A program made the position numbers and the translations under genes. From positions 1 to 6,089 of the forward strand of contig CAKUMQ010000098.1 of assembly GCA_934667845.1 (NCBI GenBank): a stretch of DNA of 6,089 nucleotides, given 5' to 3'. The stretch is from an uncultured Eubacteriales bacterium. GTDB lineage: Bacteria; Bacillota; Clostridia; Oscillospirales; Acutalibacteraceae. Shown here in pieces: positions 1 through 5,570 of the stretch. How positions within the stretch are numbered: position 1 is the first letter of the stretch; each line of letters begins with the position of its first letter. Below the pieces are notes generated by a model that was not told where the DNA came from, did not search any database, and saw nothing but the letters and a program-made list of their open reading frames with translations.

Positions 1-492
1 TTAAATGCCGATGTCGCGGTGCTGATTTGGGGCAACGGCTCGGACGAATACGCCGAGGCGGCGGATCGCGCGGTCGAGGACGGTCTGGCGGCGGTCTCGG
101 AGGCGATCCCCCACACGGATACGCCGCAGACGGTGCTGTATCTGCCGGACGATTCCGGCGCGGTCGCCACGGGGGATACGCTGTGGCAACTGGCGTTTGA
201 TGTGTTGCGGCTCAATAATGCCGCCGCGTCGGGAATGGCGTGGCAGCAGCCGGAGGAAATGAAAGCGCCGGATATCGTCCTGACGCCTGCCGATGGAACC
301 GAGGCGGCGAAAAAGCGGTTTTCCTCCGCAGCTGTCGTGACGGCGCCGGGGGAGCTCGCTCTGCGGGGCGGCGCGGCATTTTCGCGTGCCGTGCTGCAGC
401 TCGCGCAGACGCTGTATCCCGACCGGTTTGGCGGCGATGTGTCGGGGAACGCGGCGGAAATATCAGAAACAGACAGCACTGCCGATCACTGA
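1..492 (+). CDS. C-terminal part of a probable ABC-transporter substrate-binding protein (BtuF/FepB-like fold), 5'-truncated by the window
   Basis: The reading frame is open from base 1 (codon 1 = TTA) to the TGA at 490-492, giving 163 visible residues; the true start lies upstream. I recognise the layout rather than a signature motif. A segment TVLYLPDDSGAVATGDTLWQ followed by a helical stretch ending LRLNNAA resembles the second lobe of cluster-A substrate-binding proteins (Peripla_BP_2), where a strand leads into a 'G-d-t-f-x-x-x-l-l-x-l-x-G-x-x-N-v-A' helix. PDIVLTPADG resembles the usual 'PDvIl' strand, and the end (AVVTAPGELALRGG, then a helix to LAQTLYPDRF) resembles the 'v-x-x-g-R-x-g-x-r-l-x-x-a-l-x-x-L-a-x-x-l-y-P' tail. 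Such proteins bind siderophores, cobalamin or metals outside the membrane as lipoproteins, but the signal peptide is outside the window. A polar tail of about 20 residues follows. No permease or ATPase gene lies beside it. The family call is inference; ligand unknown. Confidence 0.5.
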   Translation, partial: LNADVAVLIWGNGSDEYAEAADRAVEDGLAAVSEAIPHTDTPQTVLYLPDDSGAVATGDTLWQLAFDVLRLNNAAASGMAWQQPEEMKAPDIVLTPADGTEAAKKRFSSAAVVTAPGELALRGGAAFSRAVLQLAQTLYPDRFGGDVSGNAAEISETDSTADH

Positions 493-513
493 GGACTGGA
501 CCGCAGCAGCGCC

Positions 514-522
514 AAAAAGGAG
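514..522 (+). promoter_or_regulatory. Ribosome binding site fixing the start of the YwlE-type phosphatase
   Basis: AAAAAGGAG lies 7 nt before the ATG at 530. It decides against the longer in-frame reading from 386, which would overlap the upstream gene by about 100 nt and adds 48 residues with no family resemblance. Confidence 0.8.
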
Positions 523-529
523 ACTATAT

Positions 530-967
530 ATGCTGATCACCTGTATTTGTACCGGAAACACCTGTCGCAGCCCGATGGCGGCGGCGATCCTGACCGAGCT
601 TTGCCGCCGGCGCGGACGTGAGGATATCACGGTGACGAGCGCGGGACTGGCGGCGGACGGCAGCCCCGCGGCGGAAAACGCCGTGGCGGTGATGAGGGAA
701 TGGGGCACGGATATTGCCGGGCATGTGTCCCGTCCGCTGACAGCGGAGCTGTTTTATGAGACCGACTGCTTCCTCGTGATGTCGCCCGCCCATCGGCAGG
801 TGCTGCTCACGGCGGGCGCGGACGAATCCCGCGTTTTTTTGCTCGGCGGCGGGATTCCCGATCCGTTCGGCGGTTCGATCGAGGTATACCGGGCGACGCG
901 CGACCGGCTGGAGGAGGCACTGACAGCCTGGTTGGATGAGCAGGAGGAATCTCATGGGGAAATTTGA
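530..967 (+). CDS. ywlE: Low-molecular-weight phosphatase, probable protein-arginine phosphatase (YwlE type)
   Basis: This 145-residue cytoplasmic enzyme has the normal length for LMW-PTP proteins. The P-loop CTGNTCRS at residues 7-14 fits C-x5-R-S: Cys7 is the nucleophile and Arg13 binds phosphate. The general-acid motif DPFGG is at 111-115 (Asp111). Thr11 in the P-loop is the residue known from Bacillus/Geobacillus YwlE to favour phosphoarginine; tyrosine phosphatases usually carry an aliphatic residue there. In Firmicutes YwlE removes phosphate from arginines marked by the McsB kinase for ClpCP degradation and stress control. The ATG at 530 is chosen for its ribosome binding site (AAAAAGGAG, 7 nt spacing). 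The 3' end overlaps the next gene by 14 nt, suggesting translational coupling. In B. subtilis ywlE sits near ywlC, a t6A gene, and here it sits near tsaD. The LMW-PTP family is certain; arginine specificity is inferred from one residue. Confidence 0.88.
   Translation: MLITCICTGNTCRSPMAAAILTELCRRRGREDITVTSAGLAADGSPAAENAVAVMREWGTDIAGHVSRPLTAELFYETDCFLVMSPAHRQVLLTAGADESRVFLLGGGIPDPFGGSIEVYRATRDRLEEALTAWLDEQEESHGEI
942..948 (+). promoter_or_regulatory. Ribosome binding site fixing the start of the HAD phosphatase gene
   Basis: AGGAGGA ends 5 nt before the ATG at 954, inside the 3' end of the upstream gene. An ATG at 936 in the same frame would have this Shine-Dalgarno within its own coding sequence, so 954 is the better start. 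Confidence 0.75.
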
Positions 968-1733
968 CGGCTTTTTGATCTGCACCGACTGCGACGGCAC
1001 ACTGATGGACAGTCACGGGCAGATTTCGGTGGAAAATGCCGCCGCCATCCGCTATTTTCAGCAGGAGGGCGGACGGTTTACCGTGGCGACCGGCCGCGGC
1101 GCCGCTCATATCCGGCAGTTCGCGCAGCAGTTTGTTCCCAATGCGCCGCTCGTGATCTGCAACGGCTGCTTTGTCGTGGACGAAAAAAGCGGCGCGGTGT
1201 TGCAGGAGTATCTGCTGGATGAGCGGGTGCACCGCGTGATCGACTATGCCGTTACGCGGTTTCCGTCGCTGAAAGCGGTGCGCATCGTCTACGGACAGGA
1301 CGGCGCGTTTGACATGAAGCGGGGCGGCGAACCGGATCTTGACCGGCGCTATACCATTCCCGACCCGTGGACAAAGCTGCTGTTCGTCGCCGAACCGCGG
1401 GCGACCCGCCGGATCCAGCGGCGGCTGACGGCGCTGTTCGGCGGTGAATACCGCTTTGAGCGCAGCTTCCGCTTCTGCGTGGAATGCTACCGCCCCGAGG
1501 GAGGCAAGGGCGGCGGCGTTGCCGTGCTGCGCCGCCTGTTCGGTGACGCGGTGCACACCGTTGTCGGCATCGGCGATTCGGAAAACGATATCTCCCTGTT
1601 CAAAGAGGCGGATATCGGCTATGCCGTCGGCAATGCGCTGCCCGCCGTGAAGGCGGCGGCGGATCGCGTGACGGTGACCAATGACGACAGCGCCGTTGCC
1701 CGCGTGATCGCGGAGCTGGAGGGTAAACGATGA
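954..1733 (+). CDS. Cof-type HAD-IIB sugar-phosphatase-like hydrolase
   Basis: This 259-residue soluble protein carries all four HAD motifs. Motif I is DCDGT at 12-16 (nucleophile Asp12, acid/base Asp14). Motif II is the Thr of VATGR at 44-48. Motif III is Lys185 in EGGKGGG. Motif IV is GIGDSEND at 205-212, with Asp208 and Asp212 as Mg2+ ligands. The roughly 100-residue insert between motifs II and III is the C2B cap of the Cof/YidA group. The length matches the family (about 260-280). These enzymes dephosphorylate small phosphorylated metabolites such as sugar phosphates, flavin intermediates or pyridoxal phosphate. Specificity cannot be read from sequence, so no symbol is given. The gene starts 14 nt inside the previous one, and its TGA overlaps the rimI start in an ATGA junction, consistent with an operon. 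The role beside translation-related genes is unknown and may be only positional. Confidence 0.9.
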   Translation: MGKFDGFLICTDCDGTLMDSHGQISVENAAAIRYFQQEGGRFTVATGRGAAHIRQFAQQFVPNAPLVICNGCFVVDEKSGAVLQEYLLDERVHRVIDYAVTRFPSLKAVRIVYGQDGAFDMKRGGEPDLDRRYTIPDPWTKLLFVAEPRATRRIQRRLTALFGGEYRFERSFRFCVECYRPEGGKGGGVAVLRRLFGDAVHTVVGIGDSENDISLFKEADIGYAVGNALPAVKAAADRVTVTNDDSAVARVIAELEGKR

Positions 1734-2173
1734 CGGTGGAGCCGATGGCGGCGGCGCATATTGCCGCGCTTGCCGAGCTCGAGCAGCTGTGCTTTTCCGA
1801 GCCGTGGTCTGCCGATGCGCTGCGGCAGGAGCTGACAAATCCCTGCGCCCGCTTTTTTGCCGCGCTCTGCGGCGGCGTGCCGGTCGGCTATATCGGCTGT
1901 CTGGTGGCGGCGGGCGAGGGCGATATCACCAATGTGGCGGTGCATCCCGAATTTCGCCGCCGCGGTATTGCGGGGCAGCTGATCGACCGCCTGACCGAAG
2001 AAGCACGGCAGGAGGGCGTCACACAGATCCATCTGGAGGTGCGCGCCTCCAACACGGCGGCTATGGCGCTGTATGAGGGGCGCGGCTTTTGCCCGGTCGG
2101 GCGCCGCCCGCGGTTTTACCGCCGTCCGACCGAGGACGCCGTGCTGTATACCCTTATCATAAAAGGAGAATAA
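1730..2173 (+). CDS. rimI: Ribosomal protein bS18 N-alpha-acetyltransferase RimI (GNAT family)
   Basis: This 147-residue single-domain GNAT protein transfers acetyl from acetyl-CoA to an N-terminal amine, classically Ala1 of bS18. The N-terminal CFSEPWS (21-27) is the RimI-type 'cF-x-x-PWs' substrate-side element. ITNVAVHPEFRRRGIAGQL contains the acetyl-CoA pyrophosphate loop R76-x-x-G79-x-A81. LEVRASNTAAMALYEGRGF (102-120) is the conserved RimI block and includes Glu103 and Tyr115, which coincide in number with the catalytic base and acid described for Salmonella RimI. The start is the ATG at 1730, 6 nt after GGAGGG (1718-1723) and overlapping the upstream stop by 4 nt. tsaD begins 5 nt after the stop. 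rimI next to tsaD is a common arrangement in Firmicutes. The in vivo substrate here is inferred, since some bacterial RimI-like enzymes act on several protein N-termini. Confidence 0.9.
   Translation: MTVEPMAAAHIAALAELEQLCFSEPWSADALRQELTNPCARFFAALCGGVPVGYIGCLVAAGEGDITNVAVHPEFRRRGIAGQLIDRLTEEARQEGVTQIHLEVRASNTAAMALYEGRGFCPVGRRPRFYRRPTEDAVLYTLIIKGE
2161..2168 (+). promoter_or_regulatory. Ribosome binding site fixing the start of tsaD
   Basis: AAAAGGAG lies within the last codons of rimI, 10 nt before the ATG at 2179. The N-terminus from 2179 (MLILGIESSCDETAAA) is the canonical TsaD start, so the longer in-frame reading from 2089 is rejected. Confidence 0.75.
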
Positions 2174-2178
2174 CAGGT

Positions 2179-3189
2179 ATGCTGATCTTGGGAATCGAAT
2201 CCTCCTGTGACGAAACGGCGGCCGCCGTCGTGGAGGACGGCAGAAAAAAGCTGTCTGACGTGGTGGCTTCACAGGTAGAGGAACATAAGCTGTACGGCGG
2301 GGTCGTGCCGGAGATCGCCTCCCGCCGCCATGCCGAGGCGATCTCCGGCGTGGTGCGCCGTGCGCTGGACGAAGCGGGCGTATCGCTCGCGCAGATCGAC
2401 GCTGTGGCGGTGACACATGCGCCCGGGCTGATCGGCGCGCTGCTGGTCGGGGTGAATTTTGCCAAGGGGCTGGCGTTTTCGACCGGTCTGCCGCTTGTGC
2501 CGACGCACCACCTGCGCTCACATATTGCCGCCAACTATCTGGCGCATCCCGATTTAAAGCCGCCGTTTCTCTGCCTTGTGGTGTCGGGCGGTCACACCCA
2601 CCTCGTGCGGGTGGAGGACTACACCCGTTTCACGCTGATCGGCAGGACGCGGGATGACGCGGCGGGCGAATGCTTCGATAAGGCGGCGCGCGCCATGGGA
2701 CTGCCCTACCCGGGCGGTATCCATCTCGACCGGCTTGCCGGGGGCGGCGATCCGGCGGCATTTGCGTTTCCGCGCCCCCATGTGGAGGGCAGTGAGTGGG
2801 ATTTCAGCTTTTCCGGACTCAAAACCGCTGTGATCAACCGTCTGCATCAGGCGGAGCAAAAGGGCGAGACCCTGCCGCTGCCCGATCTGGCGGCATCGTT
2901 TCAATATACAGTGGCAGATATTCTGTGCGACCACACCCTGCGTGCCGCACAGGCGGCGGGCAGCGACACGGTCGTGCTTGCGGGCGGCGTCTCCGCCAAT
3001 TCCGGGCTGCGCGCACTGATGGAGGAGCGCTGCAAAAAGCTGGGGCTTGCGCTGTATATGCCGCCGTTGTCGCTCTGCGGGGATAACGGCGCAATGGTTG
3101 CGGCGCAGGGCTACTATGAATACTGTTCCGGTAATATCGCCGGACTGGAGTTAAACGCTGCGCCGACACTGCCGATCGAATACCGCTGA
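2179..3189 (+). CDS. tsaD: tRNA N6-adenosine threonylcarbamoyltransferase TsaD
   Basis: This 336-residue protein has the normal length for the Kae1/Qri7/TsaD family (ASKHA fold). It transfers threonylcarbamoyl from TC-AMP to A37 of tRNAs decoding ANN codons, acting with TsaB and TsaE in the cytoplasm. Visible signatures are GIESSCDETAAA (5-16), SRRHAE (48-53), THAPGLIGALLVG (79-91), THHLRSHIAAN (109-119) with metal ligands His111 and His115, VSGGHTHL (135-142), DAAGECFDKAARAMGLPYPG (160-179), FSFSGLK (209-215), LAGGVSANSGLR (267-278) and CGDNGAM (300-306) with metal ligand Asp302. All core residues are present, so it should be active. It is preceded by rimI with a 5-nt gap. The TsaD partners tsaB and tsaE are not in the window. 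The gene converges on uraA, and no good plus-strand U-tract follows its end. Confidence 0.97.
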   Translation: MLILGIESSCDETAAAVVEDGRKKLSDVVASQVEEHKLYGGVVPEIASRRHAEAISGVVRRALDEAGVSLAQIDAVAVTHAPGLIGALLVGVNFAKGLAFSTGLPLVPTHHLRSHIAANYLAHPDLKPPFLCLVVSGGHTHLVRVEDYTRFTLIGRTRDDAAGECFDKAARAMGLPYPGGIHLDRLAGGGDPAAFAFPRPHVEGSEWDFSFSGLKTAVINRLHQAEQKGETLPLPDLAASFQYTVADILCDHTLRAAQAAGSDTVVLAGGVSANSGLRALMEERCKKLGLALYMPPLSLCGDNGAMVAAQGYYEYCSGNIAGLELNAAPTLPIEYR

Positions 3190-3194
3190 ATCAT

Positions 3195-3243
3195 AAAAAA
3201 ATAAATCGCCGCCCGCGAGCCGGATCAGCTCGCGGGCGGCGAT
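3195..3243 (-). terminator. Intrinsic terminator of the pyrR-uraA unit, in the convergent gap with tsaD
   Basis: A perfect 16-bp stem pairs 3205-3220 with 3228-3243 around a 7-nt loop (3221-3227). Read on the minus strand it is followed by TTATTTTTTT (3204 down to 3195), a good U-tract, 33 nt after the uraA stop. On the plus strand the hairpin is followed only by ATATGTTTACGG, so it is a poor terminator for tsaD, although such a GC-rich stem could still slow polymerase or protect a 3' end. Confidence 0.9.
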
Positions 3244-3275
3244 ATGTTTACGGGGAGAATGATCCGCTGTGCAGA

Positions 3276-4673
3276 TCAAGCGTCCTTCTCTTCGGTCTCC
3301 GCCGTGTCCTTTTCACCGGACAGAATGACATTGAGCAGGATGCCGAGGATCAGCGCCGTGGCGATAGAGGTGATCGTGATGGTCAGATTGTCGCCGCCGA
3401 AGGTCAGCGACAGACCGCCGATACCGGCGATCAGGATAGCGGAGGTCACAAACAGGTTGCGGTTCTTGTTGAGATCCACTTCCTGCACCATCTTGAGACC
3501 GGATACCGCGATGAAGCCGTACAGCGCCATGCAGACGCCGCCCATGACGCAGGAGGGGATGGAGTTGACGAAAGCCACAAAGGGGGTGAGGAAGGAGATC
3601 AGGATCGCGCCGATGGCGGCGGCAATGATGGTGTGGATAGAGGCGTTGCGGGTGATGGCTACGCAGGCGACCGACTCACCGTAGGTCGTGTTGGGGCAGC
3701 CGCCGAAGAAAGCGCCGACCATCGAGCCGACACCGTCGCCCAGCAGTGTGCGGGACAGACCCGGATCCTCGAGCAGATCGGTCTCAATGATGGAGGAGAT
3801 GTTTTTGTGATCCGCCACATGCTCGGCGAATACCACAAAGGCGACCGGCAGATAGGCAGCGGCGATCGTGCCGACATAGGCGCCGTTTAACTCACCGAAA
3901 GCGCCGAATGCGGTCAGGAAGGTGAATTTCGGGAGGCCGAGGAAAGTCGAGAGCGACACGACGCCGTTCGGTGCCAGCGCGGTGAAGTAGTCGAAGTTGA
4001 TGATCTTCAGGGCGTCAATACCGGCAGCGTTGCCGATGACCGTGAACACGGTTGCAAGCGCATAGCCTGCCAGAATGCCGATCACAAAGGGAATCAGGCG
4101 TGCCATTTTCTTGCCGTAGGTCGAGCAGAGCGTGACCACGATCAGCGCCACGACACCGATCAGGATGCACAGCAGCGGGCTCGCCACCGACACGTTATCT
4201 GCCTTGACGCCGCCGTTTTGCAGATCGCTGATGGCGTTTCCTGCCAGAGAGAGACCAATGATGGCGACCGTCGGACCGATGACCACGGGCGGCATCAGGC
4301 GGTTCAGCCAGCCCACGCCCGCAAATTTCACCGCGATGGCGATGCCGACATAGACAAGACCGGCAAACACGGCGCCGATGATGAGACCGAGATAGCCGAG
4401 CTGAACCGACACGCCGCCGGCAAACGCCGCAGCCATCGAACCGAGGAAGGCGAAGGAGGAGCCGAGGAACACGGGGCTTTTGGCTTTTGTGAACAGGACA
4501 TAGACGAGGGTACCGGCGCCGGCGCCGAACAGGGCGGCGGAGGGCTGCATGCCGTTTCCGGTGATGACCGGAACCACCAGTGTGGCAGCCATGATGGCGA
4601 GAAGCTGTTGAATGGCAAATATGATGAGTTGTCCGAATTTGGGTCTGTCCTTGACCCCGAAGATCATTTTCAT
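3276..4673 (-). CDS. uraA: Uracil permease, NCS2/NAT family (UraA/PyrP)
   Basis: This 465-residue, very hydrophobic inner-membrane protein has the composition and length expected for the 14-helix NCS2 fold, which imports uracil with protons. Visible signatures are PVFLGSSFAFLGS (67-79, the region of the UraA substrate-site Phe), MPPVVIGPTVAIIGLSLA (127-144), FAEHVADH (282-289; Glu284 matches the uracil-binding Glu of UraA) and GGCPNTTYGES (324-334; Glu333 matches the second carboxylate and NTTYGE is the family signature). The start at 4673 is preceded by GGGAGGAA (4679-4686). A second in-frame Met at codon 3 is possible but less well placed. The C-terminal tail is acidic and charged (residues 453-465). 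It lies 53 nt downstream of pyrR, the classic pyrR-pyrP pairing, so it should fall under PyrR attenuation. Xanthine or other base specificity is less likely given the pyrR linkage. Confidence 0.93.
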   Translation of the reverse strand: MKMIFGVKDRPKFGQLIIFAIQQLLAIMAATLVVPVITGNGMQPSAALFGAGAGTLVYVLFTKAKSPVFLGSSFAFLGSMAAAFAGGVSVQLGYLGLIIGAVFAGLVYVGIAIAVKFAGVGWLNRLMPPVVIGPTVAIIGLSLAGNAISDLQNGGVKADNVSVASPLLCILIGVVALIVVTLCSTYGKKMARLIPFVIGILAGYALATVFTVIGNAAGIDALKIINFDYFTALAPNGVVSLSTFLGLPKFTFLTAFGAFGELNGAYVGTIAAAYLPVAFVVFAEHVADHKNISSIIETDLLEDPGLSRTLLGDGVGSMVGAFFGGCPNTTYGESVACVAITRNASIHTIIAAAIGAILISFLTPFVAFVNSIPSCVMGGVCMALYGFIAVSGLKMVQEVDLNKNRNLFVTSAILIAGIGGLSLTFGGDNLTITITSIATALILGILLNVILSGEKDTAETEEKDA

Positions 4674-4713
4674 GCGACTTCCTCCCGTTTTTTGATGAAA
4701 AATTCTATGGATG

Positions 4714-4728
4714 AAGGCAAAATGCCTT
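4714..4728 (-). other. Small intercistronic hairpin overlapping the pyrR stop codon
   Basis: In the pyrR-uraA mRNA, AAGGCA-UUU-UGCCUU can form a perfect 6-bp stem with a 3-nt loop that starts inside the UAA stop of pyrR. No U-tract follows on either strand, so it is not a terminator. It might modulate 3' trimming or reinitiation, or it may be chance. Confidence 0.3.
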
Positions 4729-5278
4729 ATTCCCCTGTTTCCTTGGCGTAAAGCCAGACGCCGGTCTCACTGTCCACCGGCGGGATCCGGACGGCAACGG
4801 TCTCGGAAAGCGAGGTGGGAATGCTTTTTCCCACATAATCAGCGCGGATCGGCAGCTCCCTGTGACCGCGGTCGATCAGAATGGCAAGCTGAATAGCACG
4901 CGGGCGCCCCAGAGAAAATACCGCTTCGATCGCCGCACGAACCGTGCGTCCGGTATACAGCACGTCGTCGACCAGCACAATAGTTTTCCCGACCACGTCA
5001 AAGGGCAGATGAGCGGGGGCGACGACCGGGGAATCCTGCAGCTTTGTCAGATCGTCGCGGTAGAACCGGATGTCCAGCTCGCCGCAGGGTACGGAAATAC
5101 CCTCGATCCGCTCGATGTGCTGCTGCAGCAGGCGGGCCATCGGTTCGCCGCGGCGGCGGATGCCCACAAGGCACACATTTTCCACACCTTTGTTCTTTTC
5201 AGTGATCTCATGCGCCATGCGCACCATTGTGCGCCGTACCGTTCCCTCGTCCATCAATACCGCTTTCGGCTGAGACAT
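4727..5278 (-). CDS. pyrR: Bifunctional pyr operon RNA attenuator / uracil phosphoribosyltransferase PyrR
   Basis: This 183-residue protein has the family's usual length (about 180). Type I phosphoribosyltransferases of this kind bind pyr leader RNA when UMP is high and convert uracil plus PRPP to UMP. The PRPP-binding motif IVLVDDVLYTGRTVRAAIEA lies at 100-119. LVGIRRRGEPMA (37-48) is the PyrR 'GIxxRGxxLA' element, FYRDDL is at 72-77 and LIDRGHRELPIRADYVGK (134-151) is characteristic. The start at 5278 is chosen because GGAGG lies 8 nt upstream (5287-5291) and because the protein then begins with the usual PyrR N-terminus. The longer frame to 5587 would translate the attenuator itself. The gene sits directly behind a PyrR-binding leader and before a uracil permease. 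Identity is very secure; residual catalytic activity is assumed from the intact motif. Confidence 0.96.
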   Translation of the reverse strand: MSQPKAVLMDEGTVRRTMVRMAHEITEKNKGVENVCLVGIRRRGEPMARLLQQHIERIEGISVPCGELDIRFYRDDLTKLQDSPVVAPAHLPFDVVGKTIVLVDDVLYTGRTVRAAIEAVFSLGRPRAIQLAILIDRGHRELPIRADYVGKSIPTSLSETVAVRIPPVDSETGVWLYAKETGE

Positions 5279-5286
5279 CAGATTCG

Positions 5287-5291
5287 CCTCC
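5287..5291 (-). promoter_or_regulatory. Ribosome binding site of pyrR
   Basis: On the minus strand GGAGG lies 8 nt before the pyrR ATG and 6 nt after the U-tract of the attenuator. This supports 5278 as the start and shows that regulation is by premature termination upstream of the gene. Confidence 0.8.
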
Positions 5292-5297
5292 GACAAC

Positions 5298-5331
5298 AAA
5301 AAATCCCGTCGTACCGAAAATACGACAGGAT
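5298..5331 (-). terminator. Attenuator (intrinsic terminator) in the pyrR leader
   Basis: In the minus-strand RNA an 11-bp stem (one U-G pair) joins 5331-5321 with 5313-5303 around the 7-nt loop UUUUCGG. It is followed at once by a run of U (5303-5298). It lies before, not after, a gene, within a leader carrying a PyrR-binding element, so it is a regulated attenuator rather than an operon end. Confidence 0.9.
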
Positions 5332-5399
5332 CCGCAGACGGGGACGCAGAAAGTCCCCCGGCAAAACGTATGCAGCTCCTCTTGTCGGCATCACGGTAC
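5311..5399 (-). promoter_or_regulatory. Antiterminator alternative fold of the pyrR leader
   Basis: The RNA strand from 5399-5377 can pair with 5330-5311 in three blocks: GUACCG with CGGUAC (6 bp), CGACA with UGUCG (5 bp) and GGA with UCC (3 bp). These are separated by a 6x6 internal loop and a 3-nt bulge. The downstream strand is the 5' arm and loop of the terminator, and the upstream strand belongs to the PyrR-binding stem-loop. The fold is therefore mutually exclusive with both, as in the B. subtilis three-state pyr attenuator. Pairing was found by eye; energies were not computed. Confidence 0.75.
5340..5358 (-). other. Spacer hairpin between the PyrR-binding loop and the terminator
   Basis: GGGGAC and GUCCCC form a perfect 6-bp stem with the 7-nt loop UUUCUGC. 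It falls between the two strands of the antiterminator, so it would shorten the apical loop and could help bring them together, and it is compatible with all the other leader folds. Confidence 0.6.
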
Positions 5400-5415
5400 C
5401 GCTTATTAAAGATGG
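5378..5415 (-). promoter_or_regulatory. PyrR-binding stem-loop (anti-antiterminator) of the pyr leader
   Basis: In the minus-strand RNA the upper stem CGGUA/UGCCG closes the hexaloop CCGUGA (5401-5386), matching the family pattern C-N-G-U-G-A. The lower part pairs UCUU with AAGA and CC with GG around one bulged A. It is separated from the upper stem by a purine-rich internal loop that contains UUUAA, as in the known PyrR RNA element (Rfam 'PyrR'). Relative to the common CAGUC/GGCUG stem, the loop-closing C-G is A-U here and the U-G pair is kept, which supports a real fold. It starts about 11 nt after the predicted transcription start. UMP-bound PyrR should stabilise it and so allow the terminator to form. 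Confidence 0.85.
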
Positions 5416-5432
5416 ATATGTTCCGATTAAAA

Positions 5433-5461
5433 AGTGTACCACAGCTTCGGCTGTTTGTAAA
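5433..5461 (-). promoter_or_regulatory. Sigma-A promoter of pyrR-uraA
   Basis: On the minus strand TTTACA (5461-5456), a 17-nt spacer and TACACT (5438-5433) match the -35 and -10 elements, with an extended -10 TGG just before TACACT. Initiation is expected near 5426-5427, giving a leader of about 150 nt that contains exactly the PyrR element, the antiterminator and the attenuator. Confidence 0.85.
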
Positions 5462-5474
5462 GGGGGAAATGTAA

Positions 5475-5500
5475 TTTTTTTGAATTTTTTCGGACATTTT
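5475..5500 (-). promoter_or_regulatory. Phased A-tracts upstream of the pyrR promoter (UP-element-like)
   Basis: Three A-runs on the minus strand (5481-5475, 5490-5485, 5500-5497) have centres about 10-11 bp apart and lie 14-39 nt upstream of the -35 box. Helically phased A-tracts bend DNA and can contact the RNA polymerase alpha C-terminal domain. The function is inferred. Confidence 0.5.
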
Positions 5501-5570
5501 CTTGCTCGGCACAGCGGCAGGAAATAAAAAGCGAATACGGCGCGGCAGTATACAAAGTTTTTGCGGGGGA

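Noticed and set aside
807..1838. 343-residue minus-strand open frame opposite the ywlE/HAD/rimI region
   Set aside because: It lies antisense to three genes with full family motifs. Its product is rich in Arg/Ala/Pro/His as expected from GC-rich shadow frames, and no domain is recognisable.
1619..2521. 300-residue minus-strand open frame opposite rimI/tsaD
   Set aside because: It has Arg/Pro/Ala-rich low-complexity composition and overlaps two certain genes; it is a shadow of GC-rich codon usage.
4862..5527. 221-residue plus-strand open frame across pyrR and its leader
   Set aside because: It is antisense to pyrR and runs through the attenuator and promoter, with no ribosome binding site and no recognisable domain.
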